This document shows positions 1 through 8,291 of a stretch of DNA of 64,000 nucleotides, piece after piece. Origin of the DNA: an uncultured Peptostreptococcaceae bacterium (GTDB lineage Bacteria > Bacillota > Clostridia > Peptostreptococcales > Anaerovoracaceae); the NCBI GenBank assembly GCA_910588185.1, contig CAJUQR010000003.1:32358-96357 (forward strand), in the 5' to 3' direction. Each line of letters opens with the position of its first letter. The first letter of the stretch is position 1. A program made the translations under genes and the position numbers. The notes under the pieces are model-generated. The model worked only from the letters and a program-made list of their open reading frames with translations, was not told the origin of the DNA and did not search any database.

Positions 1-325
1 TTCTGCAAACTTGGCAGCTTCGCAGAGTGCAGAATAGAACATGCTGCGAAAGCCGTTCAAAGCGGAAACAATGCTCAAGGAGAGTATTAATAGCTTGATT
101 TTGAGGTAATTATTTCGCTTCTCACTAACTCTCGCTGTTCTGCTGCACTTGACTGCTCACAAGCCTTGCGTTTGCAGGGAATTAAAACAACTCGCTGCTT
201 CCCTGACTTGACGGCAGCTCAGACAGTTTTAATTCCATTCTGCAAACTTGGCAGCTTCGCAGAGTGCAGAATAGAACATGCTGCGAAAGCCGCTCGAAGC
301 GGAGATAATGCTCAAGGAGAGTAAT
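1..325. repeat. Direct repeat with long imperfect palindrome (array, cut by window edge)
   Basis: An approximately 88-bp sequence at 1-87 recurs at 238-325 with only a few substitutions, a spacing of 237 bp, so the window seems to start inside a tandem array. The second copy is the right arm of an imperfect palindrome at 138-271: the left arm carries TTCTGCTGCACT, GTTTGCAG and AATTAAAAC, and the right arm carries their complements GTTTTAATT, CTGCAAAC and AGTGCAGAA. The centre reads ACTCGCTGC, then a loop, then GCAGCTCAGACAGT. The same ACTCGC / GCTCAGACAGT core occurs in the 211-bp repeats at 13959, but there the arms are different. No credible gene was seen. Confidence 0.8.
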
Positions 326-409
326 GTTGTAAAATTCTTTATAAAAAACGAAAAAGTACAACATTAACACCGAAAAATCAAATAATTTTTAGTAAATTTC
401 ATTAGATGT

Positions 410-700
410 TGTAAAGTTTTATTAAAATATTGATTTTGTACAACATTTTTGATTAAATTTGTTGCATTTTTTATATAAATTTTTGAATTTGTACAACATT
501 TTACAAAAAATGGGTGAATTTTTGCTTGATAATTCAAAAAATGTTGTATTTTTCAGGAGAATTCTTGTATTTGTACAACATTCGACAATTTTCGACACGC
601 AGAATAAGTCCAAGCACATATACTTACCTAATTCGACAATTTTCGACAGGCTCAATACAATACATCTAACCAATGTAGCACCAACCAATAATATCCAATA
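410..700. repeat. Keyword-type intergenic element (GTTGTA / TACAAC plus TTCGACA)
   Basis: This AT-rich stretch contains GTTGTA or TACAAC words in both orientations at about 413, 439, 495, 543 and 575, mostly flanked by ATTTT or AAATT. Two TTCGACAATTTTCGACA blocks follow at about 588 and 634. The same words occur in the intergenic elements at 14608, 14947, 44403 and 60741. ORFs called here are low-complexity translations of the repeat. Whether it acts as terminator, protein-binding array or mobile DNA cannot be told from sequence alone. Confidence 0.6.
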
Positions 701-732
701 AAGCATTTGTAAACTAATAGTAAACACAAATT

Positions 733-2139
733 ATGAAAAACAAAACGCTGCAAACTATTAAAAAACACAAATTAATAGAAAATGATATGCACATCATTAT
801 AGGCCTTTCTGGAGGCCCTGATTCGGTGTGCCTTTTTGATATACTTTGCAGTATAGCAAAAGAAAACCCAAAGATGAATCTTAAAATTTATGCTGTGCAT
901 GTAAATCATAAATTGCGACCCGTGGCCGCAGAAGATGACCAGCGCTATGTGGAAGAATTATGTGCAGAATATGGAGTGCAATGCTATACAAAAATCGCAG
1001 ATTGCCTGAACATAGCAAGAAAACTTAACCTTTCATCAGAAGAGGCAGGACGAAAAGCCAGGTATGATACATTTTCGGAAACAGCTTTAAATTTGCACAG
1101 TACTGAGCGAATTCCTAAAAATAAGATTGCCATAGCTCTTGCTCATAATGCCAACGATCAGTGTGAGACTATACTTTTTAGACTGATAAGAGGAAGCGGA
1201 ACAGATGGATTATCAGGCATCGCGTATAAGCGATTTGACGATAATGGCTTTGCTGTGATTAGACCTATATTAGATTTAACACGAAACGAAATTGAAAAAT
1301 ATTGCCAAGAGAGAAATTTATCTCCGAGAATTGACCATACTAACAGCGAAAATATCTATACAAGAAACAAGATTAGAAATATGCTGATTCCTTATATAGA
1401 AGAAAATTTTAATGAAAATATTACTGAAACTGTTAACAGATTAGGAAAAATAGCGTCCTATGATCGGGAGTTTCTTAGGGATAATGCTATAAAAGGTTAT
1501 CAATCAGCTCATATAGATAAAGATGATAAAAGAGAGGCTCTTAACATACAAAAAATTGAGAATCTTCATAAAGCCATCAGAACGCGCATATATACTATAG
1601 CTTTAGAAAAGGTGGGAATGAGAGAGAATGTGTCTTTTTCACATCTTGAAGCTATAGATAGATTGATTTATTCAGACAGTCCCTCAGCATCAGCGGATTT
1701 ATCTGATTGTTATATGGCTATTAGAGAATATGATAATATCGTATTCATGAAGAAAGATAAGACCAAAACTTCCCAAAATATTTGGAACCTTAGGAAGATG
1801 AGCAGAGAAGATTATGATACGTACAAAAAAGAAGCGAATTTTCATGGCGCATTTAGCGGAGTGGATATAGAAAATCTTGAAATCAGAACAAGACGTCAAG
1901 GTGATAAGATAAATATAGGCACAGGAATTAAAAAATTACAGGACTTTTTTGTTGATGAAAAGCTTCCAAAACATTATCGCGATGATGTTCAGGTTCTTGC
2001 AAGAGGAAGCGAGATATTGTGGGTAATGCCGTCAGAATTGTATTCAAAAAAAATTATGAGGCAAAAGGGTAGATTTTCAGCCGATTACAGGGCAGATGAT
2101 GATAGCACGGGGCCTATAATAGTCCTTGAAAAATTGTGA
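733..2139 (+). CDS. tilS: tRNA(Ile)-lysidine synthase TilS
   Basis: TilS ligates lysine to C34 of the CAU-anticodon tRNA-Ile in the cytoplasm, so that it reads AUA codons. The 468-residue product has the N-type ATP-pyrophosphatase loop SGGPDS at residues 26-31, the HVNHKLR segment typical of the family, and a C-terminal TilS domain near residues 385-440 (INIGTGIKKLQDFF). Length is normal. The start at 733 gives the usual short leader before the PP-loop, but no good ribosome binding site precedes it. It lies directly before ftsH, as in many Firmicutes, although the hpt gene often found between them is absent. A promoter for ftsH lies inside its 3' end. Confidence 0.93.
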   Translation: MKNKTLQTIKKHKLIENDMHIIIGLSGGPDSVCLFDILCSIAKENPKMNLKIYAVHVNHKLRPVAAEDDQRYVEELCAEYGVQCYTKIADCLNIARKLNLSSEEAGRKARYDTFSETALNLHSTERIPKNKIAIALAHNANDQCETILFRLIRGSGTDGLSGIAYKRFDDNGFAVIRPILDLTRNEIEKYCQERNLSPRIDHTNSENIYTRNKIRNMLIPYIEENFNENITETVNRLGKIASYDREFLRDNAIKGYQSAHIDKDDKREALNIQKIENLHKAIRTRIYTIALEKVGMRENVSFSHLEAIDRLIYSDSPSASADLSDCYMAIREYDNIVFMKKDKTKTSQNIWNLRKMSREDYDTYKKEANFHGAFSGVDIENLEIRTRRQGDKINIGTGIKKLQDFFVDEKLPKHYRDDVQVLARGSEILWVMPSELYSKKIMRQKGRFSADYRADDDSTGPIIVLEKL

Positions 2140-2154
2140 TATATATGATAAAAT
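2126..2154 (+). promoter_or_regulatory. Predicted sigma-A promoter for ftsH
   Basis: TTGAAA at 2126-2131 and TAAAAT at 2149-2154 are separated by 17 bp. The -35 box overlaps the last codons of tilS and the -10 lies just after its stop, so ftsH can be transcribed on its own. Confidence 0.55.
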
Positions 2155-2202
2155 ATGACAATGCTTTTGTAGAAATAAACAAAACTTTGAAAGGGGAAAA
2201 TC

Positions 2203-4248
2203 GTGAAAAGATTTGCAAAAAATATCAGCGTTTATATATTCTTATTTATAGCGGTACTGGGAGTAGCATTCTTCTATAGAGGAATGGAAAAGGACCAGGC
2301 AGAAGTGAAAGAAGTACCTCTGTCAAAGTTTGTTCAGTACCTTGAAGAAGAAAAAATACAGGAGATAAACGTTACTGACACTAAACTGACTGGTAAGCTG
2401 AGCAAAGACAAGATCGTATATGCTTATGCTAATTCAGTAGTTGAAATAAGCATGATAGATGAACTTTACCTGTTCCCGCAGATGCGTGATGGCAAGTTAA
2501 AATATGAAAGTGATCCTCCGGATACAGGCTCAGTATTCTTGAGTTTGCTGCCAACTATTATAATGGTTGTGGCTCTTGGATTCCTATTCTATATAATGAT
2601 GAATCAGGGAGGCAACGGCAAGGCGTTCCAATTTGCCAAATCAAGGGCTAAGATGGTTCGCGGAGGAGAAAAGAAAGTAACTTTTGCAGATGTTGCCGGA
2701 CTGGATGAAGAAAAACTGGAGCTTGAAGAAGTCGTAGATTTCTTAAAAGACCAGAGAAAATATAAAGAACTGGGGGCAAGGATTCCAAAAGGAATTCTAT
2801 TGGTAGGCCCTCCGGGAACAGGTAAGACATATGTTTCAAAAGCTACGGCAGGTGAAGCAGGAGTTCCGTTCTTTACCATAAGCGGTTCAGACTTTGTTGA
2901 GATGTTTGTGGGTGTCGGAGCTTCTCGTGTCAGAGACTTATTTGAGCAGGCAAAGAAAAATGCGCCATGCATAGTTTTCATAGACGAAATAGATGCAGTA
3001 GGACGTAAAAGAGGTGCCGGTATAGGCGGAGGACATGATGAAAGAGAGCAAACTCTAAACCAGCTTTTAGTTGAGATGGATGGATTTGCGGAAAATTCTG
3101 GAATCATTATTTTGGCAGCTACCAACAGACCTGACATTTTAGATCCGGCTCTTTTGAGACCTGGCAGATTTGACAGACAAATTGTAATAGGAGTGCCTGA
3201 TATTAAGGGCAGAGAAGAAATATTTAAAATACACAGCAATAATAAACCGCTTGCTGATGATGTTACACCGGAGGTTTTGGCAAGAAGAACTCCGGGATTT
3301 ACACCTGCGGATATTGAGAATTTACTAAATGAGGCCGCCTTAATAACTGCAAGAAGAAACGGACGTTTCATAAGAATGGAAGAAATCGAAGAAGCCATTA
3401 CAAAGGTTATTGCAGGGCCTGAAAAGAAGAGCAGAGTTATCAGCCCTAAAGAAAGAAAACTTACTGCTTATCATGAGGCAGGTCATGCTGTTGTAGCAAG
3501 ATGCATACCTGACAGCGATCCTGTTCATCAGGTAACTATAATACCTAGAGGAAGAGCAGGCGGATTTACTATGACTCTGCCTAAAGAAGACAAAAACTAC
3601 GAAACAAGAAGCAGCATGAGAAATGCCATAGTTCACCTTTTGGGCGGACGTGTAGCAGAGCAGCTGACTTTGGATGATATAAGTACAGGCGCCAGCAATG
3701 ACATCATGCGCGCTACTGAAATCGCTCGTGATATGGTAACTAAATATGGCTTCAGTGATAGAATTGGTACAGTTAATTACAGCAACTCTGAAGAAGTATT
3801 TCTTGGAAATGATTTTACCACGCACAAAAATTATTCGGATGAAGTTGCACGTGAAATCGATGCTGAGGTTAAGAGAATAATAGATGAAGCATATGCTGAG
3901 GCCAAGAAATTGCTTTCTGAAAATGATGAAATTCTTACAAGAGTTGCAGAAGCATTATTGCTTGTAGAGACTATAGACGGACAGCAGTTTGAAGACCTGT
4001 TCATGGGTGAAGTTACGGCTGAAGGTCTGGCTGAGAGGGTTAAACTTTCATCAGAACAAAAGAAAGCCAAAGATGCTGAAGAAGCTGCTGAAAGAGAAAG
4101 ACTTTTAAAAGAAGAAGAAGAGCGAATTCAGCAAGAACTTGCAGTATATGATGAAGATTATATGAACGAAGATAGCTCTGATGAAAATGCTGAAGAAGAC
4201 TCTGAGGAGCAGGAAGAAGCCGAGGATTCAAATGAAAGTGACCGTTAA
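2203..4248 (+). CDS. ftsH: ATP-dependent zinc metalloprotease FtsH
   Basis: FtsH is a membrane-anchored AAA+ protease that degrades misfolded membrane proteins and regulatory proteins. The 681-residue product has a transmembrane helix at about 8-25, an extracytoplasmic domain, a second helix at about 105-128, Walker A GPPGTGKT near 202-209, Walker B VFIDEID near 257-263, and the zinc site HEAGH near 424-428. The last 40 or so residues are very acidic (Glu/Asp/Ser), longer and more charged than in many homologues. Translation starts at a GTG preceded by AAGGGGAAA. Its end overlaps the start of the PucR-type gene by 17 bp, suggesting coupling. Confidence 0.95.
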   Translation: MKRFAKNISVYIFLFIAVLGVAFFYRGMEKDQAEVKEVPLSKFVQYLEEEKIQEINVTDTKLTGKLSKDKIVYAYANSVVEISMIDELYLFPQMRDGKLKYESDPPDTGSVFLSLLPTIIMVVALGFLFYIMMNQGGNGKAFQFAKSRAKMVRGGEKKVTFADVAGLDEEKLELEEVVDFLKDQRKYKELGARIPKGILLVGPPGTGKTYVSKATAGEAGVPFFTISGSDFVEMFVGVGASRVRDLFEQAKKNAPCIVFIDEIDAVGRKRGAGIGGGHDEREQTLNQLLVEMDGFAENSGIIILAATNRPDILDPALLRPGRFDRQIVIGVPDIKGREEIFKIHSNNKPLADDVTPEVLARRTPGFTPADIENLLNEAALITARRNGRFIRMEEIEEAITKVIAGPEKKSRVISPKERKLTAYHEAGHAVVARCIPDSDPVHQVTIIPRGRAGGFTMTLPKEDKNYETRSSMRNAIVHLLGGRVAEQLTLDDISTGASNDIMRATEIARDMVTKYGFSDRIGTVNYSNSEEVFLGNDFTTHKNYSDEVAREIDAEVKRIIDEAYAEAKKLLSENDEILTRVAEALLLVETIDGQQFEDLFMGEVTAEGLAERVKLSSEQKKAKDAEEAAERERLLKEEEERIQQELAVYDEDYMNEDSSDENAEEDSEEQEEAEDSNESDR

Positions 4249-5815
4249 GGATTGCTTGCAGCTTGACATTTTTAAACAGTGTATAGTGGTTGCAGGTGAA
4301 AGCAATCTCAATAATAGAATAAAAACTGTTTCTGTTATGGATGCAGTCACAGCGGAAGAGGCTGCAAAGCGTAATGGCAACAAAGAAGAATTGGTGCTTA
4401 CCACTTTTGGAGGAATGAGAAAGGATTTTAAAGCGCAATGTGATGTTGTAGACCTTTTGGCCAAAAGCGGTGTTGCAGCAATGGTTATTCTGCAAATGGA
4501 TTCTTCTGCCGGAGAAAGCCAAAATTATAAAGAAGTGATAAATGCTGCTGAAGAAGCAGGCCTGCCACTTATTATTCTTTTTGGAAGCGAAGAGTCTGAT
4601 TATTCAAATATAATTAAAGCTGTAATGGAAAAGGTTCTGTATGGAAGTAACTTTAACAACAGCCTTATAAATAATACTATATTTCATCTGCTAAACTTTG
4701 AAAAACACAGCAGTTTTCAACAGGCGCTCAGAGAGGCAGCAATAAATAACGACTTTCAAGTTGTGCTTATGAGTGAAGAGTTCAATCCGATTCTGGCAGT
4801 TGAGACTCGCCATAAAACTACTATAGAAACAGCCATTAGAAGAGGTAAAGATGTTGCTCTTAATTTTAGTGGGGTTTACAGTCTGGTAGATATTGACGGA
4901 GTTTTGATTTATTGGGGTGCTGCTTTTGTAAAAGGTGAAAAATATTATCTTTTGATAGTGGATAATGAGGATAATTATTCTTCGGGCGAGATAACAAAGC
5001 TGGCAGAGATTATAGAGCTTGCCATGGGCATGTGGAAATTTACTCCTGAAAGAGATGCAAAAGCAGAGTTTGTAAAAGCTTTGATAAGAGGTAATAAGAG
5101 TCTTGCTTATTCGCTTAAGGATGAGGCAGGGATAAATACAAAAGATATGCTTTCTGTATTTTATGCCAGAGGAGTAGATGTTTCACAACAAGACAGTGTA
5201 ATAAATGACTTTGAAGAAAAAGGGTTGCTTTCAGTAATAAAAATCAACGAGGGTGATGACAGCTACGGACTTGTTGTTAAAGGACCAAAAGCAAAAAAGA
5301 GTGAAGATTCAGGTGAAAAATCTGTATGTATTAGTTTTTTTGATAAACTAAAAGAAAATAAATCTATGAGAGTTTTTCATGTTACCGGTATTGATTCTAT
5401 AGAAGGTGCAGGAGACGGTTTTAGACTTATCAATGAGACTTGGTCTTCAGTAGGAGGAATTTTCCCATATAAGAGGGTTTTTACCAAATACGAATTAGCT
5501 TTGGTCAGCAATTGTATCAATATACAAGTCCAAGGCGGATATATAAAGAAAAATTATATTGATTTGCTTGGAGATTTTCGCAGTGAATCTGAGCATAAGG
5601 CTAAACAGATGCTTGAGACACTTGAGACTTTTGTTCTTGACGCAGGAATGAACAGCAACAAAACGGCGGAGTTTATGGGCATACATACCAATACCGTTCA
5701 ATATAGATTAAAAAAGATTAATGATGTTTTGGGAGCTGAGATTACCGGAAACAGGGTGATTCCCGGTTTAACCATAGCGCTTGCCTTAAGACGGCTCGAA
5801 AGAACAGTAAAATAA
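4232..5815 (+). CDS. PucR-family transcriptional regulator
   Basis: The N-terminal half resembles the PucR purine-catabolism regulator domain (opening MKVTVKDCLQL, then VVAGESNLNNRI). The C-terminus carries the PucR helix-turn-helix (AEFMGIHTNTVQYRLKKI) at about residues 485-510. Proteins of this family usually control purine, amino-acid or aldehyde metabolism; the target cannot be read here. I chose the ATG at 4232, preceded by GAGGAT, over an upstream in-frame ATG at 4181, because the family normally begins at the VTVKDCL motif. This gives 527 residues. The gene overlaps the end of ftsH and is followed after 18 bp by dusB, so the three may be cotranscribed. Confidence 0.85.
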   Translation: MKVTVKDCLQLDIFKQCIVVAGESNLNNRIKTVSVMDAVTAEEAAKRNGNKEELVLTTFGGMRKDFKAQCDVVDLLAKSGVAAMVILQMDSSAGESQNYKEVINAAEEAGLPLIILFGSEESDYSNIIKAVMEKVLYGSNFNNSLINNTIFHLLNFEKHSSFQQALREAAINNDFQVVLMSEEFNPILAVETRHKTTIETAIRRGKDVALNFSGVYSLVDIDGVLIYWGAAFVKGEKYYLLIVDNEDNYSSGEITKLAEIIELAMGMWKFTPERDAKAEFVKALIRGNKSLAYSLKDEAGINTKDMLSVFYARGVDVSQQDSVINDFEEKGLLSVIKINEGDDSYGLVVKGPKAKKSEDSGEKSVCISFFDKLKENKSMRVFHVTGIDSIEGAGDGFRLINETWSSVGGIFPYKRVFTKYELALVSNCINIQVQGGYIKKNYIDLLGDFRSESEHKAKQMLETLETFVLDAGMNSNKTAEFMGIHTNTVQYRLKKINDVLGAEITGNRVIPGLTIALALRRLERTVK

Positions 5816-5833
5816 ATTATGAGAGGGAAAGTC

Positions 5834-6793
5834 ATGAAAGAATTGCGGATAGGCAACTTAATATTGGACAATCCCTTTTTTCTTGCGCCTCTTGCGGGGA
5901 TAACAGATGCTCCCATGAGAAAGCTGTGCAAGGAACAAGGGGCAGCGCTTGTATTTACCGAAATGGTCAGCGCCAAAGGTCTTTGGTATGGTGATAAAAA
6001 TACTGGCAGATTACTTTACACTGATAAAAGTGAGAGACCTGTCGGCGTTCAGATTTTCGGACATGAACCGGAAGTCATGGCATATACTGCAAGGGAAATG
6101 GATAAAATCCAATGTGACCTTATAGATATAAATATGGGATGTCCGGTACCGAAAATAGTAAAAAACGGAGAAGGATCAGCATTGCTTAAAAATCCCGATT
6201 TAATTTATGATTTGGTTTCAGCGGTGGTTAAAAATACTTCAAAGCCTGTAACTGTTAAGATAAGAATAGGCTGGGACAGTGAGTCTATAAATGCAGTTGA
6301 AGTCGCTCATGCAATTTCAGCTGCCGGCGCATCGGCAATATCAGTTCATGGACGTACTCGTGAGCAGTATTACAGCGGCAAAGCCGATTGGTCTGTAATT
6401 GCGAAAGTAAAAAGGGCTGTTAATATACCTGTTGTGGGAAACGGTGATGTGATAGATGGCGCATCTGCTATTGCAATTATGGAGCAAACCGGATGTGATT
6501 TTGTTATGATTGGAAGAGGAGCTTTAGGGAATCCATGGATTTTCAGAGAGGTAACAGCTGCATGGAGAGGCTTGCCAATTCCGGAGGCTCCATCAAAAGA
6601 ACAAAAAAAGCAGATGATGATTAATCACCTGCAAGATTTAGCTGATTTAAAGGGCGAGTATGCTGCAGTACGAGAGATGCGCAAGCATGTCGGATGGTAT
6701 CTTAAAGGTGTACCTGGTGCAGCTTCATTTAGAGGCAGAGTAAATCAGATTACAGATATCAATTCTCTAAAAGAGACTATAATGGGAATTTAA
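5834..6793 (+). CDS. dusB: tRNA-dihydrouridine synthase (DusB type)
   Basis: This FMN enzyme reduces uridines in the tRNA D-loop to dihydrouridine. The 319-residue product opens with the family motif (LILDNPFFLAPLAGITD) and carries the catalytic cysteine C103 in NMGCPVPKI. It also has SVHGRTREQYYSG and the phosphate-binding GRGALGNPW. The ATG at 5834 follows GAGAGGGAAA at a good distance; the ATG at 5819 overlaps that ribosome binding site and is less likely. In many Firmicutes dusB lies near tilS and ftsH, which agrees with the context. Confidence 0.92.
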   Translation: MKELRIGNLILDNPFFLAPLAGITDAPMRKLCKEQGAALVFTEMVSAKGLWYGDKNTGRLLYTDKSERPVGVQIFGHEPEVMAYTAREMDKIQCDLIDINMGCPVPKIVKNGEGSALLKNPDLIYDLVSAVVKNTSKPVTVKIRIGWDSESINAVEVAHAISAAGASAISVHGRTREQYYSGKADWSVIAKVKRAVNIPVVGNGDVIDGASAIAIMEQTGCDFVMIGRGALGNPWIFREVTAAWRGLPIPEAPSKEQKKQMMINHLQDLADLKGEYAAVREMRKHVGWYLKGVPGAASFRGRVNQITDINSLKETIMGI

Positions 6794-7275
6794 TCAAAAA
6801 TTTTCTCGTAGGCAATCCACCAACGCTTTGATTGGGAGAAAAATCTGCCGCATTTTTCAAATTCATGCTTTTCAATTAGATTTTGCATTATAATATTGTC
6901 AGTATGCGTATCAATTCTTATATGTTTGCAAATTGTTTTGCCAAAATCAAGGAATTCCTTGAAAATTCCTGCTTCTTTTCCGTTGCTGGCTATTCTGTGA
7001 ACGGTAGCATATTCGCTGTCGTAATGCCACTTGCCTTCATCAAGGATGCCGTAGGACGGGTCTTCACCTATATGAAATTCCATTACTCCGCACAATGTAT
7101 CGTTTCGCTCGATTACATATAGAGTTTCATTGTTTATGTCTTCTTCTACTATATGAACAGGCGGCCATTCGTCACCCCATTGATTAGGATTGCCGTTATT
7201 TTTCATGTAGATTCTGGCGCTTTCGTATATGTCTAAAATATCTTTTAAATCTGTTTTTACTGCTTTTCTTACCAT
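6790..7275 (-). CDS. GNAT family N-acetyltransferase
   Basis: The 161-residue protein has the general plan of a GNAT acyltransferase: an N-terminal MVRKAVKTDLKDILDIY helix, a central strand LYVIERNDTLCGVMEFHIG, VHRIASNGKEAGIFKEFLDFG where the acetyl-CoA pyrophosphate loop is expected, and a C-terminal RIDTHTDNIIMQNLIEKHEF segment. The substrate is unknown. It is encoded opposite to dusB, and the two coding ends overlap by 4 bp (convergent stops). Confidence 0.8.
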   Translation of the reverse strand: MVRKAVKTDLKDILDIYESARIYMKNNGNPNQWGDEWPPVHIVEEDINNETLYVIERNDTLCGVMEFHIGEDPSYGILDEGKWHYDSEYATVHRIASNGKEAGIFKEFLDFGKTICKHIRIDTHTDNIIMQNLIEKHEFEKCGRFFSQSKRWWIAYEKIFD

Positions 7276-7474
7276 TAAAATCTCCGTTCTTTGCTTTATG
7301 TATATATTTTAACAGACTGAAGAGGGCGAGTCAATCTTTTGAAAATGCTAAGATTTTGCGGTGCTTATTGTTTCGGGATGATTCATAAAAAATAAAAACT
7401 TTATAACATTTGTAAAACCAGCAAGATACATATACTTTTTAATAAAAATTATTAGTCAAAAATACCAAAAATTG

Positions 7475-7500
7475 TTGACGGGGGGGGTAAGATGTATAAT
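7475..7500 (+). promoter_or_regulatory. Promoter with a G8 tract in a short spacer
   Basis: TTGACG at 7475-7480 and a perfect TATAAT at 7495-7500 are only 14 bp apart, and the spacer begins with G so that eight Gs run from 7480 to 7487. Such G tracts are rare in this AT-rich window. Spacing of 16-18 bp is optimal, so gain of two to four Gs would be expected to raise promoter strength. An alternative weak -35 (TTGTTG, 7472) has 17-bp spacing. The promoter reads into the small lipoprotein gene at 7532. Confidence 0.55.
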
Positions 7501-7531
7501 TAGACCACAGGAAATAATTGGAGGAATATAG

Positions 7532-7699
7532 ATGAAGAAAAAACTTATAATCGGCCTGATGATATTATTGCTGTTAATAGGTCTGATTTCTTGCAGAAAC
7601 CATAATATTGAGAAACAGGTATGTGCAGAATATATTACTGGAAGCGTGGATAGGGCAGTTTCTGCAGTGTTCGATAAAGCAAAAGGCGTTGATAAATAA
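7532..7699 (+). CDS. Small predicted lipoprotein (55 aa)
   Basis: A short ORF that starts with ATG seven bases after TTGGAGGAAT. The product opens MKKKLIIGLMILLLLIGL followed by the lipobox ISC, giving a predicted lipidated cysteine at residue 21. A mature peptide of about 35 residues follows (RNHNIEKQVCAEYITGSV, then a Lys-rich end). I do not recognise the family. It is a stand-alone gene with its own promoter (poly-G spacer) and a following hairpin at 7747-7792. Size, ribosome binding site and lipobox argue for a real gene. Confidence 0.65.
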   Translation: MKKKLIIGLMILLLLIGLISCRNHNIEKQVCAEYITGSVDRAVSAVFDKAKGVDK

Positions 7700-7746
7700 A
7701 TTTTTATTGCTATAATATTGAAAAATTTTATAGAATTGTGACTTTC

Positions 7747-7792
7747 GCAAGATCCCTCTTAGAAAATTCATACGTAAGGGGGATTTTTGCGT
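7747..7792 (+). terminator. Hairpin after the small lipoprotein gene
   Basis: CGCAAGATCCC and GGGGGATTTTTGCG can pair around a loop, with TTTTT inside the distal arm. It is a likely terminator for the lipoprotein transcript. Confidence 0.5.
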
Positions 7793-7841
7793 ATGTATAA
7801 AAATAGTCAAGAAATTAATGGAAAATAATGTAAAAACATGA

Positions 7842-8067
7842 TATGATATAACTGTCAAGAGGACAAGCTAATAAAAGCGTTTAGCCTTCCGAATTTCAAA
7901 AGGGATTTTGGATGTAAGGAGGGTGGTAATATGGTGAGAATTACTGTTTCTTTTAAGAAATTCAGAATAACCATTTACATAAAAAAATAACTGCCTTTAA
8001 GCTTGCAATCTTAGGCAGTTACTTTTAACTGACATAGGTTAACCGTTTTTATCGGTTTCCTCTTGAC
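7842..8067. other. Candidate type I toxin-antitoxin locus (convergent promoters, 19-aa peptide)
   Basis: On the + strand a TATGAT -10 box at 7842-7847 leads into a 214-bp segment bounded by GTCAAGAGGA (7854) and its exact complement TCCTCTTGAC (8058-8067). On the - strand, TTGAAT, 17 bp and TATATT (about 8098 to 8070) point inwards, so two convergent RNAs would both begin at the terminal repeats. In between are a peptide ORF (7931-7990) with a very strong Shine-Dalgarno, and a hairpin at about 7988-8022 (AACTGCCT / AGGCAGTT) followed on the - strand by a T7 run. CCTTCC at 7885-7890 can mask GGAGGG at 7918-7923. This layout matches Fst/par-like type I modules, but the peptide is not a recognised toxin. 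A MITE with terminal repeats is the alternative. Confidence 0.5.
7931..7990 (+). CDS. 19-residue cationic peptide, possible toxin
   Basis: The reading frame MVRITVSFKKFRITIYIKK starts at an ATG seven bases after AAGGAGGG, the strongest ribosome binding site in the region. The peptide alternates hydrophobic and basic residues and has no acidic residue, a pattern compatible with membrane activity. It stops just before the bidirectional-looking hairpin. No homologue is known to me, so the assignment rests on the strong translation signal and the convergent-promoter context. Confidence 0.45.
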   Translation: MVRITVSFKKFRITIYIKK

Positions 8068-8142
8068 TTAAATATATCATAATGAACAAACAAATTCAAC
8101 ATTTAAAATAAAATTTGATACATTTAAAACTATATAGCAACG

Positions 8143-8170
8143 AAAAAGAGAGCCAAATTTTCTGACTCTC
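8143..8170 (-). terminator. Terminator of the rubrerythrin gene
   Basis: Read on the - strand, GAGAGTCAGAAAATTTGGCT forms most of a GAGAG/CTCTC hairpin that is followed by TTTTT. Confidence 0.6.
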
Positions 8171-8291
8171 CTAAATCTTCAAACTCTATTGAATTTTCAA
8201 CCGTTAAGCTCGGCGAGAAGCTTTAGACTTCCGAAAGGAAGCCGCGAGGGTTTCGACTTTGCAGCAAGACTGCCAAAATCGGAAGAAACAC

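Noticed and set aside
2604..3398. 264-codon minus-strand ORF inside ftsH
   Set aside because: Ser/Pro-rich mirror translation of a well-conserved ftsH region, with no ribosome binding site or family resemblance.
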